From CAVQUE01 sp046290435 (GTDB lineage Bacteria > Actinomycetota > Acidimicrobiia > Acidimicrobiales > UBA8592): a DNA stretch of 35,128 nt. Shown piece after piece: positions 9,440-17,638 of the stretch. The translations under genes were made by a program, and so were the position numbers. The notes under the pieces were generated by a model, which was not told where the DNA came from, did not search any database, and saw only the letters and a list, made by a program, of their open reading frames with translations. The stretch is from assembly GCA_046290435.1 (NCBI GenBank), contig JBKAGO010000069.1, positions 1-35,128 of the forward strand. The letters run 5' to 3'. The stretch's first letter is position 1. The number at the start of each line of letters is the position of its first letter.

Positions 9440-10255
9440 TCAGTCGGGAGCCAGAAGTTCGTGGCACCACCGGGCGGTGGTCTCGTCGCGGGGATACCAG
9501 CTCTCGATGCGCAGCTCGTCGAGGGTGACGTTGCTGGCTGCGTTGAACACCGTCATCGTCGTCAGGAACGACATCGCCACCTCGCCCATCGCGAGGTCGA
9601 CGGTGATGACCGGTTCGTCGGGTGCGGCGACCGCGGCGCTTCGCCAGTGTTCGTCGAGGAGGCCCGAGGCGACGATGTCGGCCAACAGCTCGGCGAGCTC
9701 CTCGTCGAGGGGGTTGTGGAGGACCTCGCGTTGGAGCCGGCGGGCCACGTCGCCGGCCAGCTGCGGCCCGTTGGTCACCATCGCCGCAACCGAGGGGTCG
9801 ATCACCAGACGCACCAGGTTGAGGTCCGCGGCGTCGGGGTCGGCGCCGGTGAGCGAGACGAGCGTCCGACCCGCCCGGTTCATCCGCAGGACCCGGTACG
9901 TGCGGTCGACGACGATGAGCGGGAAGGGTTCGTGGTGGGCGGCCATCGTGTCGATGGTGGCGCCCAACGGCCCGTCGAGCAGCGCGTCGAGGCCGGGTTC
10001 GGGATAGCGGGCGCCGAACCCGGCGGCGCGCAGGAGCTCGTTGCGGTTGCGGAGCGGGACGTCGAGGGTCTCGGCCAGCGTCAGCACCATCTCGACGCTC
10101 GGGCGCGACCGGGCGGTCTCGAGGAAGCTGATGTGGCGTGCCGAGACCTCGGCGGCGAGGGCCAGGTCGAGCTGACTCATGCCCCGCTGGCCGCGCCAGT
10201 ACTTCAACAGCGCCGGGAAGACGCGTTCGCCGCCGTCGGCGCCAAGGTCGGTCAT
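9440..10255 (-). CDS. XRE/MmyB-type transcriptional regulator
   Basis: Predicted DNA-binding repressor or activator of 271 residues. Residues about 14-70 form a Cro/CI-type helix-turn-helix (LKYWRGQRGMSQLDLALAAE, VSARHISFLETARSRPS). The remainder matches the MmyB-like PAS-type ligand-binding domain (PFPLIVVDRTYRVLRMNRAG, LNLVRLVIDP, ESWYPRDETT at the end). Proteins of this build commonly sit next to, and control, a divergent oxidoreductase or hydrolase gene, as here. Start at 10255: TACGCT precedes the ATG by 6 bases, so the mRNA is probably leaderless; the open frame further upstream has no homology. The inducer is unknown. Confidence 0.88.
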   Translation of the reverse strand: MTDLGADGGERVFPALLKYWRGQRGMSQLDLALAAEVSARHISFLETARSRPSVEMVLTLAETLDVPLRNRNELLRAAGFGARYPEPGLDALLDGPLGATIDTMAAHHEPFPLIVVDRTYRVLRMNRAGRTLVSLTGADPDAADLNLVRLVIDPSVAAMVTNGPQLAGDVARRLQREVLHNPLDEELAELLADIVASGLLDEHWRSAAVAAPDEPVITVDLAMGEVAMSFLTTMTVFNAASNVTLDELRIESWYPRDETTARWCHELLAPD

Positions 10256-10349
10256 GGCGTGAGCGTAGGACCGCCGCCGGGCCCGGGCACCTACCCCGTC
10301 GGGTAGTCGACCGCCGCCGCCCGAATCCCTAGCGTCACCGGCAACACGA

Positions 10350-10400
10350 CGAAATCTGGGACTTGTGCCGGACATCTGCAGGCAGAAGTCCCAGATTTCG
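10350..10400. repeat. 51 bp near-perfect palindrome between regulator and hydrolase
   Basis: CGAAATCTGGGACTT (10350-10364) is mirrored exactly at 10386-10400. Inside it, TGCC pairs with GGCA after a single G-G mismatch, so the hairpin reaches 19 pairs. The arms are AT-rich for this genome. It could be an operator for the MmyB-like regulator or a REP-type mobile palindrome; its length favours the second. Confidence 0.75.
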
Positions 10401-10432
10401 GCGGAGCCGCAGCGAGAAGGAGGAGTGGGCAG

Positions 10433-11284
10433 ATGACCGAGACGATGGTTCCCAGCGGGCCGAGCAGGTTGGCCGTGCGCAGCGTGGGCGAAGGGCCCGA
10501 CGTGGTGTTCGTGCACGGTTGGCCGCTGCATCGCGAGACGTGGCGCAATGTCGTCGATCACCTCCCCGGCTATCGCTGCCACCTGATCGACAATCACGGC
10601 ACGGGCAGGACCGAGACGCCTGCCGGCGCGGACATCACGTTGGTCGACGGTTTCTCGTCGGGCATCGCGGATGTGGTCGGCGCGCTGGGCATCGAGCAGT
10701 TCCACCTGGTCGGCAACGACAGCGGCGGACTGATCGCCCGCTACGTCGCCGCGTCGATGGGCGACCGGGTGCAGTCCCTGGTGGTGACGGGATCGGAGAT
10801 CCCGAACGACCGGCCGTGGCAGCTACGGATGTTCAAGCTCATGGGCCAGGCGCCGTTCACCGGGGCGAACCTGCGCCTCGCAATGCGGTTCCGCCCGATC
10901 CGCCGGAGCCCCATCGCGCTGGCCGGCGCGTTCGCCGACAAGTCGCTGCTCGACGGCGAGTTCCACGAGCTGTTCACCAAGCCGCTGGCGCAGGACCGAG
11001 CGCTGATGAAGCACCAGGTGCGGTTGCTGCGCAGCTTCGGCTTCGACCACATCGACGCGCTGGCCGACATCCATACCCGTATCGAGACACCGACGCTGCT
11101 GATCTGGGGCAGCGACGATCCCTTCTTCGCAGTCGACAAGGCCCGGGCGATGCTGCCCCAGTTCGCCAGGCCGGCGGAGCTGGTGGCGATCGAGGGCGGC
11201 AAGTTGCTGGTGCACGAGGAGTTCCCCGAACGCTTCGCCGAACTGTGCGCCGAGCACTTCTCGACGTCGACCACCGCGACCTGA
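10433..11284 (+). CDS. Alpha/beta hydrolase, haloalkane dehalogenase/epoxide hydrolase-like
   Basis: A cytoplasmic alpha/beta-fold hydrolase of 283 residues. The oxyanion region is VVFVHGWPLHRETW, and the nucleophile elbow is VGNDSGG (residues 93-99), giving Asp96 as nucleophile, the type used by epoxide hydrolases and haloalkane dehalogenases. TPTLLIWGSDDPFF carries the usual acid region. The C-terminal segment reads EGGKLLVHEEFPE where active family members have a catalytic His two or three residues after the glycine; here Lys and Leu stand there and a His comes slightly later, so activity is uncertain. A strong AGAAGGAGG sits 8-10 bases before the ATG. Divergent from the MmyB-type regulator, which probably controls it. 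The substrate cannot be told. Confidence 0.85.
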   Translation: MTETMVPSGPSRLAVRSVGEGPDVVFVHGWPLHRETWRNVVDHLPGYRCHLIDNHGTGRTETPAGADITLVDGFSSGIADVVGALGIEQFHLVGNDSGGLIARYVAASMGDRVQSLVVTGSEIPNDRPWQLRMFKLMGQAPFTGANLRLAMRFRPIRRSPIALAGAFADKSLLDGEFHELFTKPLAQDRALMKHQVRLLRSFGFDHIDALADIHTRIETPTLLIWGSDDPFFAVDKARAMLPQFARPAELVAIEGGKLLVHEEFPERFAELCAEHFSTSTTAT

Positions 11285-11347
11285 GTCTGCGTCGGAGCCG
11301 GCCCTGGCCTTGCCCCGGATCGCCGCCAGAACCACCGGCCATCCGTT

Positions 11348-11595
11348 CCGGCGCCGAAACCCGTCGCCAGAGCAGCAATCCTCGGCGCCAGAACCCCTGG
11401 CCACACCAACCGGCGCCGAAACACGTCGCCAGAGCAGCAATCCTCGGCGCCAGAACCCCTGACCACCCGAACCGGCGCCGAAACCCGTCGCCAGAGCAGC
11501 AATCCTCGGCGCCAGAACCCCTGGCCACACCAACCGGCGCCGAAACCCGTCGCCAGAGCAGCAATCCTCGGCGCCAGAACCTCTGACCCTGCCGG
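11348..11595. repeat. Array of four 62 bp palindromic repeats (REP-like)
   Basis: Repeats start at 11348, 11410, 11472 and 11534, an exact 62-base period with only a few substitutions. Each holds GGCGCCGA and TCGGCGCC, which pair as an 8-bp stem around a 24-base segment containing CGTCGCCAGAGCAGCA. The repeats abut directly without unique spacers, so this is not a CRISPR array. A single diverged copy lies at 13669-13715. The array fills the 338-base gap between the hydrolase and P450 genes. Confidence 0.9.
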
Positions 11596-11622
11596 CCCGG
11601 CGCTGCACTACCGTGCCCCGAC

Positions 11623-12936
11623 GTGACCGACCGCACCGACACAGACACCAGCGCCCCGTTCGACAGCAGTGCCCCGCTCGACACCGGCGCCGAGGCGCAG
11701 GGCTTCGACCTGTTCGACCGCGACCTCCAGCAGGACCCGCACCCCCACTACTGCGCCATGCGCGCCCAGGCCGGTGTCCACTACATCGAGGCCAACGGCA
11801 TCTACCTGGTACTCACCCACGACCTGGTGCTCGAGGTCCTGCGCGACGTCGGGACCTTCTCGTCGAGGAACCACAACCGCGAACCGCCGCCGGCCGAGAT
11901 CCGCGCCGAGTACGACGCCATGATGGCCGACGCCCTGCCCGTGCCGCCGACGATGCTCGACAACGACCCGCCCAGCCACACCCGCTACCGGCGCCTCGTC
12001 TCCCGGGCGTTCACGCCCCGCATGGTCAACGCCCTGCGTCCCGACATCGAGGCCACCTGCGACCGCCTGATCGACCAGTGGATCGACACCGGCACCATCG
12101 AGTTCCTCGACGCCTTCGCCGTGCCGCTGCCCGTCGCCGTCATCGCCAAGGCCCTCAACGTCCCCGAAGAGCGCCGGCACGACTTCAAGCGCTGGTCCGA
12201 CGACAACATCGCCGCTATCGGCGCCAAGCTCTCCCCCGAGGCGTACCTGGCGGCCCAGCGCGGCATCAACGAGATGCAGCAGTTCTTCGTCGGCGAGTTC
12301 GAACGCCGCCGCATCGACCCAACCGACGACCTCCTCACCGACCTGTTGCACTCCCACGTCGGCGCCGCCGACGACGGCAGCGACGACGAGCCGCTGTCGA
12401 TGCCCGAGCTCGTCCGTGTCGTGCAGATGCTGCTGGTGGCCGGCAACGAGACCACCACCAAGTTCCTGGCCGAGACGCTGCGCTACCTCGCCGCCGAGCC
12501 CGCTCGCTGGGACGCGCTGCGCGCCGACCCGTCGCTGATCCCCAACGCCGTCGAGGAAGGCCTGCGCCTGGCCGCCCCCACCCAGGGCATGTACCGCATC
12601 GTCACCACCGACACCGAACTCGGCGGCATGGCGATCCCGAAGGGGTCGAAGGTGGCCATCATGTTCGCCTCGGCAAACCGCGACGAGGCACTCTTCGACG
12701 ACCCCGACGCCTTCGACCTCCAACGGCCCAACCCCCGAGAACATCTGGCGTTCGGCAAGGGCACCCACTTCTGCGTCGGCGCCAGCCTGTCGCGCCTCGA
12801 GGGCAACGTCGCCCTCGAACGCCTCACCGCCCGCCTGGGCTCTGTTGCGCTGGCCGACACCAACACCTACGAGTACCAGCCCAGCTTCGCCCTCCGCGGC
12901 CTGAAGCGCCTGGAGTTGCACGTCACCCCGGCGTGA
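11623..12936 (+). CDS. Cytochrome P450
   Basis: Heme-thiolate monooxygenase of 437 residues, soluble bacterial type. The I-helix is LLVAGNETTTKFLAETL (around residues 268-284), the K-helix EEGLRLAAP holds the ExxR pair, and the heme loop FGKGTHFCVGA gives Cys384 as iron ligand. DNDPPSHTRYRRLVSRAFTP is the C-helix region seen in CYP families acting on sterols, terpenes or fatty acids, but the substrate cannot be assigned. The GTG at 11623 is preceded by TACCGT (11609-11614) with 8 bases between, consistent with leaderless expression. The N-terminus (about 25 residues, rich in D, T and S) looks disordered. No ferredoxin or reductase gene is adjacent, so electron partners must lie elsewhere. Confidence 0.95.
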   Translation: MTDRTDTDTSAPFDSSAPLDTGAEAQGFDLFDRDLQQDPHPHYCAMRAQAGVHYIEANGIYLVLTHDLVLEVLRDVGTFSSRNHNREPPPAEIRAEYDAMMADALPVPPTMLDNDPPSHTRYRRLVSRAFTPRMVNALRPDIEATCDRLIDQWIDTGTIEFLDAFAVPLPVAVIAKALNVPEERRHDFKRWSDDNIAAIGAKLSPEAYLAAQRGINEMQQFFVGEFERRRIDPTDDLLTDLLHSHVGAADDGSDDEPLSMPELVRVVQMLLVAGNETTTKFLAETLRYLAAEPARWDALRADPSLIPNAVEEGLRLAAPTQGMYRIVTTDTELGGMAIPKGSKVAIMFASANRDEALFDDPDAFDLQRPNPREHLAFGKGTHFCVGASLSRLEGNVALERLTARLGSVALADTNTYEYQPSFALRGLKRLELHVTPA

Positions 12937-13027
12937 GCGAGGCACCGCGGGCGCCCGTCGGGCGCTGACGGTCGCCCCAGCCGCAGCGACTGCGACCGAG
13001 ACGAGCGCAGCCCGAGCCGGAGCGCGA

Positions 13028-13216
13028 CTATCTTCGACCGCCTTCGTCGCCGGAGCCGCTCTCCGGAAGAAACGGTGAGCCCTCGATGCCGGCAGCGCGG
13101 CGCCGTCGGACGAGTTGCAGGCCGACGAGGACGCCGACGGTGCACACCGCGACGACCGCGCCGAGGACGATCGCTGCGTACAGCACCTCGCCCGAACCGG
13201 GTAGAACCGGGTTCAT
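13028..13216 (-). CDS. Small single-pass membrane protein
   Basis: A 62-residue protein, not recognised. Residues about 11-36 (VLYAAIVLGAVVAVCTVGVLVGLQLV) form one membrane helix, followed by RRRR, so the C-terminus with its GSGDEGG tail should be cytoplasmic. Its ATG overlaps the stop of the upstream 82-residue frame (ATGA at 13213-13216), a sign of translational coupling. No known family. Confidence 0.6.
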   Translation of the reverse strand: MNPVLPGSGEVLYAAIVLGAVVAVCTVGVLVGLQLVRRRRAAGIEGSPFLPESGSGDEGGRR

Positions 13217-13461
13217 GGCGACTCAGGCCGGCGATCGAGCTTCACCCGCAGCAGCACGAGCGCACCACCGACGAGGAGCAGGCCTCCGATGGACCAGCCG
13301 CTGAATGTCGTGCTGGACAGCACATTCGTCATGAGCAGAAGACCACCGAGATAGAGGAAGAAGACGGAAGCCGCAGCGACCGCCTTGACCTTCGCCCGCC
13401 GCTGAGCCGGGCGCGGAGGCAGGCGCGTGTCCCTATCGGAAGACCGAGGTCCGGGAATCAC
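13213..13461 (-). CDS. Small two-helix membrane protein
   Basis: An 82-residue protein of unknown function. A basic N-terminus (RLPPRPAQRRAKVK) leads into two hydrophobic stretches, AVAAASVFFLYLGGLLLMT and GWSIGGLLLVGGALVLLRV, each long enough to span the membrane. The GTG at 13461 has no strong ribosome site, so the true start may be further in. It is coupled to the 62-residue membrane protein by an ATGA overlap; the pair probably forms a two-gene operon. Confidence 0.6.
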   Translation of the reverse strand: MIPGPRSSDRDTRLPPRPAQRRAKVKAVAAASVFFLYLGGLLLMTNVLSSTTFSGWSIGGLLLVGGALVLLRVKLDRRPESP

Positions 13462-13782
13462 GCGCCACTTCGGATTCGACAGCCACGCTTCGACATCTAC
13501 CCCAACCTCGCTGTCTTCTGGCCGACCTCACCCAGCAGGATCCCTGCGGCGGCGTGAGTGCGACATTCGTTCCTTCGTCGCCGAATGTCAACGGATCCGC
13601 GCAGATGGCAGTACCACTGCCCGTTCCGCAACCGGGGCCACGGGGCGCCAACCCACGGGGTCATGTATCTGGCGCCGAAACTCGTTGCCAGAGCGACGGT
13701 TTTCGGCGCCGGAACGATGGCACCGGCGGCCACGACGCTCGCCCAGGCCGCGGGCAGCGACGCTCCCCCGCCCACCGACGAC
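13462..13782. other. Gap with one solitary REP-like palindrome
   Basis: No coding frame with proper codon use is seen. The only structure is the palindrome at 13669-13715 listed separately. The glgA stop closes the gap on the right. Confidence 0.5.
13669..13715. repeat. Solitary diverged copy of the 62 bp palindromic repeat
   Basis: GGCGCCGAAA pairs with TTTCGGCGCC around a segment with TTGCCAGAGC, matching GTCGCCAGAGC in the four-copy array at 11348-11595. Stem pairing is kept, and is longer here, although the sequence has drifted, as expected for a REP-type family. Confidence 0.7.
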
Positions 13783-15159
13783 TCAGGGCAGCAGGTCCTC
13801 GTAGAGGTCGACGAACTGCTGGGCGGGGGCGCTCCAGGACCAGTCCTGGCGCATGCCGCGCAGCACGATGCCCCGTCGGCGTTGGGCGTGACGCAGGCTG
13901 CGCTGGGCCCGATACAACGCATCGACCAGACCCGCCAGGTCGATCGTCGCCGCCACGAACCCCGTCCCCTCGCCACGCGACACGTCGTCGTCGACCACCG
14001 TGTCGACCAGGCCACCCACCGGCGTCACCACCGGAATGGTCGCGTAGGCCATCGCCTGCATCTGTGCCAGGCCACACGGCTCGAACCGGCTCGGCATCGC
14101 CAACAGATCCGCCCCCCCGAAGATCCGATGCGAGTACGCCGCATCGAACCCGTCGGTGAAGTGGAACCGGTCGGGCTGCGCAGCGGCCAGCGCCCGACCC
14201 TGGTCTGCCAGTGCCCGGTCGCCCGAACCCAGCACCACCATGCGCATCCGCATGCCCTCGAGATAGCTCCCGACCCCGAACGCCAGGTCCATACCCTTCT
14301 GGTCGACCAGGCGCGACACGATGCCGATGACCGGCTCGCCCGTGTCCTCCCAGCCCAGCTCCTCCAACAGCGCCGCCCGGCACGCGAGCTTGCCCGTCAG
14401 ATCGTCGAGCGAATACGGCGCCGCGATGTGCGGGTCGTTCGCCGGATCCCAGCTGCGGGTGTCGATGCCGTTGCGGATGCCGACGAGGTCCGGGCCACGC
14501 CACGCCAGGACGTCGTCGAGGCCCATCCCGCCGGGGTGCTCCACGATCTCGGCGGCGTAGGTGGGGCTGACCGTGACCACCTTGTCGGCCACCGCGATCG
14601 CACCCTTCAGCGCGTTGATGCCGCCGCCACGCAGGTACGCGTCGGCATGCACCGGCAGGCGGTCGTGCCAGGAGATGTCGGTCCAACCCTGGTGTCCGAG
14701 ATTGTGAATGGTCAGCACCGTCGGCTTGTACACCGGCGCGAACGCGGGCTCGAACGCCGTGTGCCAGTCGTTGAGCTGCACGACGTCGACATCGAGGTGC
14801 GCTGCCAGGACACCGACCGCCGCCGAGAACGCAGCGAACCGGCGGTCGTTGTCGGGCCAGCCGACGCCGTCGCCGTCGACATAGGGGTCGGGGCGGGCGA
14901 TACCGGGCACATCGACCAGCACCAACGGACCGACGTCGGGATGGACGCCCCGACGTGCCGACGCGGGCGAGGCCCAGTCGGGCAGGTCGAGCGCGATGTC
15001 CTCGGCGTCGTCGAGGTGCCAGCGCTGATAGTCGGGCAGCACCAACTCGACCTCGTGGCCGAGCTCGCGCAGCGCTGCCGCCAACCCGGCGGCGGCTTCG
15101 CCGAGACCACCGGCGCTTACCAGGGGCCGGAGCTCGGCGGTGGCGAACAGGATCTTCAC
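13783..15159 (-). CDS. glgA: Glycogen synthase GlgA (GT5)
   Basis: Extends alpha-1,4-glucan chains using ADP-glucose made by GlgC; cytoplasmic. The 458-residue protein has the two-domain GT-B layout: N-terminal KILFATAELRPLVSAGGLGE, central VVQLNDWHTAFEP and TIHNLGHQGW, and C-terminal VIGIVSRLVDQKGMD, MPSRFEPCGLAQMQAM and TPVGGLVDTV (the nucleotide-sugar and catalytic EPCGL region). The classic KTGGL loop reads SAGGL here, so the Lys that contacts ADP-glucose is replaced by Ser15. The GTG start overlaps the glgX stop (GTGA), so the two are translationally coupled. Last gene of the minus-strand glgP-glgX-glgA run. Confidence 0.93.
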   Translation of the reverse strand: MKILFATAELRPLVSAGGLGEAAAGLAAALRELGHEVELVLPDYQRWHLDDAEDIALDLPDWASPASARRGVHPDVGPLVLVDVPGIARPDPYVDGDGVGWPDNDRRFAAFSAAVGVLAAHLDVDVVQLNDWHTAFEPAFAPVYKPTVLTIHNLGHQGWTDISWHDRLPVHADAYLRGGGINALKGAIAVADKVVTVSPTYAAEIVEHPGGMGLDDVLAWRGPDLVGIRNGIDTRSWDPANDPHIAAPYSLDDLTGKLACRAALLEELGWEDTGEPVIGIVSRLVDQKGMDLAFGVGSYLEGMRMRMVVLGSGDRALADQGRALAAAQPDRFHFTDGFDAAYSHRIFGGADLLAMPSRFEPCGLAQMQAMAYATIPVVTPVGGLVDTVVDDDVSRGEGTGFVAATIDLAGLVDALYRAQRSLRHAQRRRGIVLRGMRQDWSWSAPAQQFVDLYEDLLP

Positions 15160-17632
15160 GGTGTCGGCTCCGCAGGCCGTTCGCCCACAGATGACGGCGG
15201 TGCAGCGGAGTCCGCCGACGCCGAGTCGGCCGATCGCTGCGAATCCAGCGGCGTGGCCGACGCCGGCGAGCCGGAACCAGCCGACGTATCGAGACCGCGG
15301 CCGACGGGACCGGGAGCGGCGCTCCCAACGTCCGGCTGATCGGCGATCACAGACGGGTTGGCCCCCGGGTGCTCGGTCTCGCCGGGGAGGGGCATGATGT
15401 CGCCGCTCGTGCTGTCCTCGTGGACGCGGTTGCGTTCGAGCAGCACCAGCGACCAGGCGCCCAGTTCCCAGTCGTCCCGGGTGGCGACGGTCTCATCACG
15501 GTTGGCGGGGTCGGCGGTGTCGATGACCACGCGCCACCGTTCGCCGCCCAGCCCGGCGGGCACCGTGAAGGTGAGCGGCTCGGGGCTGGCGTTGAACAAC
15601 ACCAGGTAGCTGCGGTCGATGACCGGCTCGACCCGCGGGCCCTGGCTGACGATCGACCCGCCGTTGAGGAACACGCTGAGCGCCCGGGCGTAGCCGACAC
15701 GCCAGTCGGCATCGGTCATCGGCGTGCCGTCGGGACGGAACCAGCCGATGTCGTCGAGGTTGGACCCCAGCACGGGCCGGCCGTCGAAGAACCGGCGGCG
15801 CCGGAACGTCGGGTGCAGCCGGCGGATGCGGATGAGGCGACGGCAGAACGCCAGCAGGTCGGCGTCGACGCTCGACCAGTCGTGCCAGGAGATCTCGTTG
15901 TCCTGGCAGTACGCGTTGTTGTTGCCGTCCTGGGTGCGGCCGATCTCGTCGCCGCCGGAGATCATCGGAACGCCCTGCGACAGCAGCAGCGTCGCCAGCA
16001 TCGAGTAGCTGCGGCGGCGGCGGATCTCGACGACGTCGGGGTTGGCGGTGGGTCCCTCGACGCCGCTGTTCCACGAGCGGTTGTCGTCGTGGCCGTCGCG
16101 CCCGCCTTCGCCGTTGGCGAGGTTGTGCTTGCGGTTGTAGCTGACGAGATCGCGCAGGGTGAACCCGTCGTGCGCAGTGATGAAGTTGATCGACGCCGAC
16201 GGGCGACGGCTCTCGTTGTCGTACAGGTCCGAGCTGCCGGTGAAGCGGAACGCGAGGTCGGCGATGGACTCGTCCGCGCCGCGCCAGAAGTCGCGCACGC
16301 CGTCGCGGTAGCGGGCGTTCCACTCCGACCACTGCGGCGGGAAGTTGCCCACCTGATAGCCGCCTGGACCGACGTCCCAGGGCTCGGCGATGAGCTTCAC
16401 CCGGTTGATGACCGGGTCCTGGTGGATCAGATCGAAGAACGACGACAGGCGATCGACCTCGTACAGCTCGCGGGCCAGCGCCGAGGCGAGATCGAAACGG
16501 AACCCGTCGACGTGCATGTCGAGCACCCAGTACCGCAGGCTGTCCATGACCAGCGCCAACGCGGCCGGGTGGCGCACGTTGAGCGTGTTCCCGGTGCCGG
16601 TGAAGTCCTGGTAGCGGCCGGGGTCGGACTCGTCGAGGCGGTAGTAGGTGGCGTTGTCGATGCCGGCATCACGCGTCCGTCGGCGGTGCCCTCGGTGGTG
16701 TGGTTGTAGACGACGTCGAGGATGACCTCGATGCCCACTGCGTGCAGTGCCCGCACCAGTTCCTTGAACTCGCGGACCTGCGCGCCGCCGTCGCCGGCGG
16801 ACGAATACGGGCCGTGCGGAGCGAAGAACGCCGCAGTCGAATAGCCCCAGTAGTTGGTGAGGCCGCGCTCGACCGTGAAGCCCTCGGGCACGAAGTGGTG
16901 CACCGGCATGAGCTCGACGGCGGTGATCCCGAGATCGACGAGGTGGCGCAGGATGGGCTCGCTGGCCATGCCCGCGTACGTGCCCCGCAGCGCCGGCGGC
17001 ACCTCGGGATGGGTCATCGACAGACCCCGCACGTGGGTCTCGTAGATGATGGTGTGGTGCCACGGCGTGCGCAGCGGCTCGTCGCCGCGCCAGTCGAACG
17101 CCGGGTCGACGACGATCGAGCGGGGCACGAACGGTGCGCTGTCGCGCAGGTCGGGCCGCCCCGGATCCTCGATGCGGTGGCCGAACACCGGACCGTTCCA
17201 GTCGACGCTGCCCTCGACGGCGCGGGCGTAGGGGTCGATCAGCAGCTTGGCTGCGTTGCAGCGCAGCCCCAGCCCCGGGTCCCACGGGCCGTGGACGCGG
17301 TAACCGTAGCGCTGCCCCGGACCGACCCCGGGCAGGTACACGTGGTGGATGTGCGCATGACGCTCGGGCAGCTGGATGCGTTCCTCGCGCCCGGCGCTGT
17401 CGAACAGGCAGAGTTCGACGCCGTCGGCGACCTCGGAGTACAGCGAGAAGTTGGTGCCGCGGCCGTCCCAATGGGCACCGAGGGGATGCGCTTCGCCCAG
17501 GTGGATCTCTCGCGCGTCGCCGTTGTTCGCTGGCCGGTCGCGCCGCGCCGTGACCGGCCAGCCGACGTCGCCGACCCCGTGGCCGTGGTCGTGACCGAGA
17601 GCCGACGGCACGGCGTCGCGGGGGGTGTTCAT
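15156..17632 (-). CDS. glgX: Glycogen debranching enzyme GlgX (apparent frameshift near 16680)
   Basis: Hydrolyses alpha-1,6 branches of the limit dextrin left by GlgP. The N-terminal part (17632 to about 16690) has the CBM48 region HPLGAHWDGRGTNFSLYSE and barrel motifs IIYETHVRG and VILDVVYNHTTEG. The rest continues in another frame from GIDNATYYRLDE through HVDGFRFDLAS, LIAEPWDVGPGGYQVG and ITAHDGFTLRDLVSYN to the C-terminal beta domain. The span is 2477 nt, one base short of whole codons; adding one base near 16668-16690 gives about 825 residues. A roughly 75-residue tail rich in S, A, P and D after LVLLERNRVHEDS is unusual. It starts 6 bases after the glgP stop and overlaps glgA by 4. Sequencing error or recent inactivation cannot be told apart. 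Confidence 0.88.
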
Positions 17633-17638
17633 GGCCAG

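Noticed and set aside
11348..11595. CRISPR array
   Set aside because: The 62-base units abut with no unique spacers, and no cas gene is present.
12951..12965. Terminator after the P450 gene
   Set aside because: GCGCCCG/CGGGCGC has only one base as loop and no T-run; too weak to call.
15340..15360. CRP-like CTGATCGGCGATCAC near the end of glgX
   Set aside because: It lies inside the coding sequence, the half-site spacing is wrong, and no -10 box stands at the expected distance.
16660..16700. Programmed frameshift in glgX
   Set aside because: No slippery run or following pseudoknot is visible, and GlgX is not known to use frameshifting.
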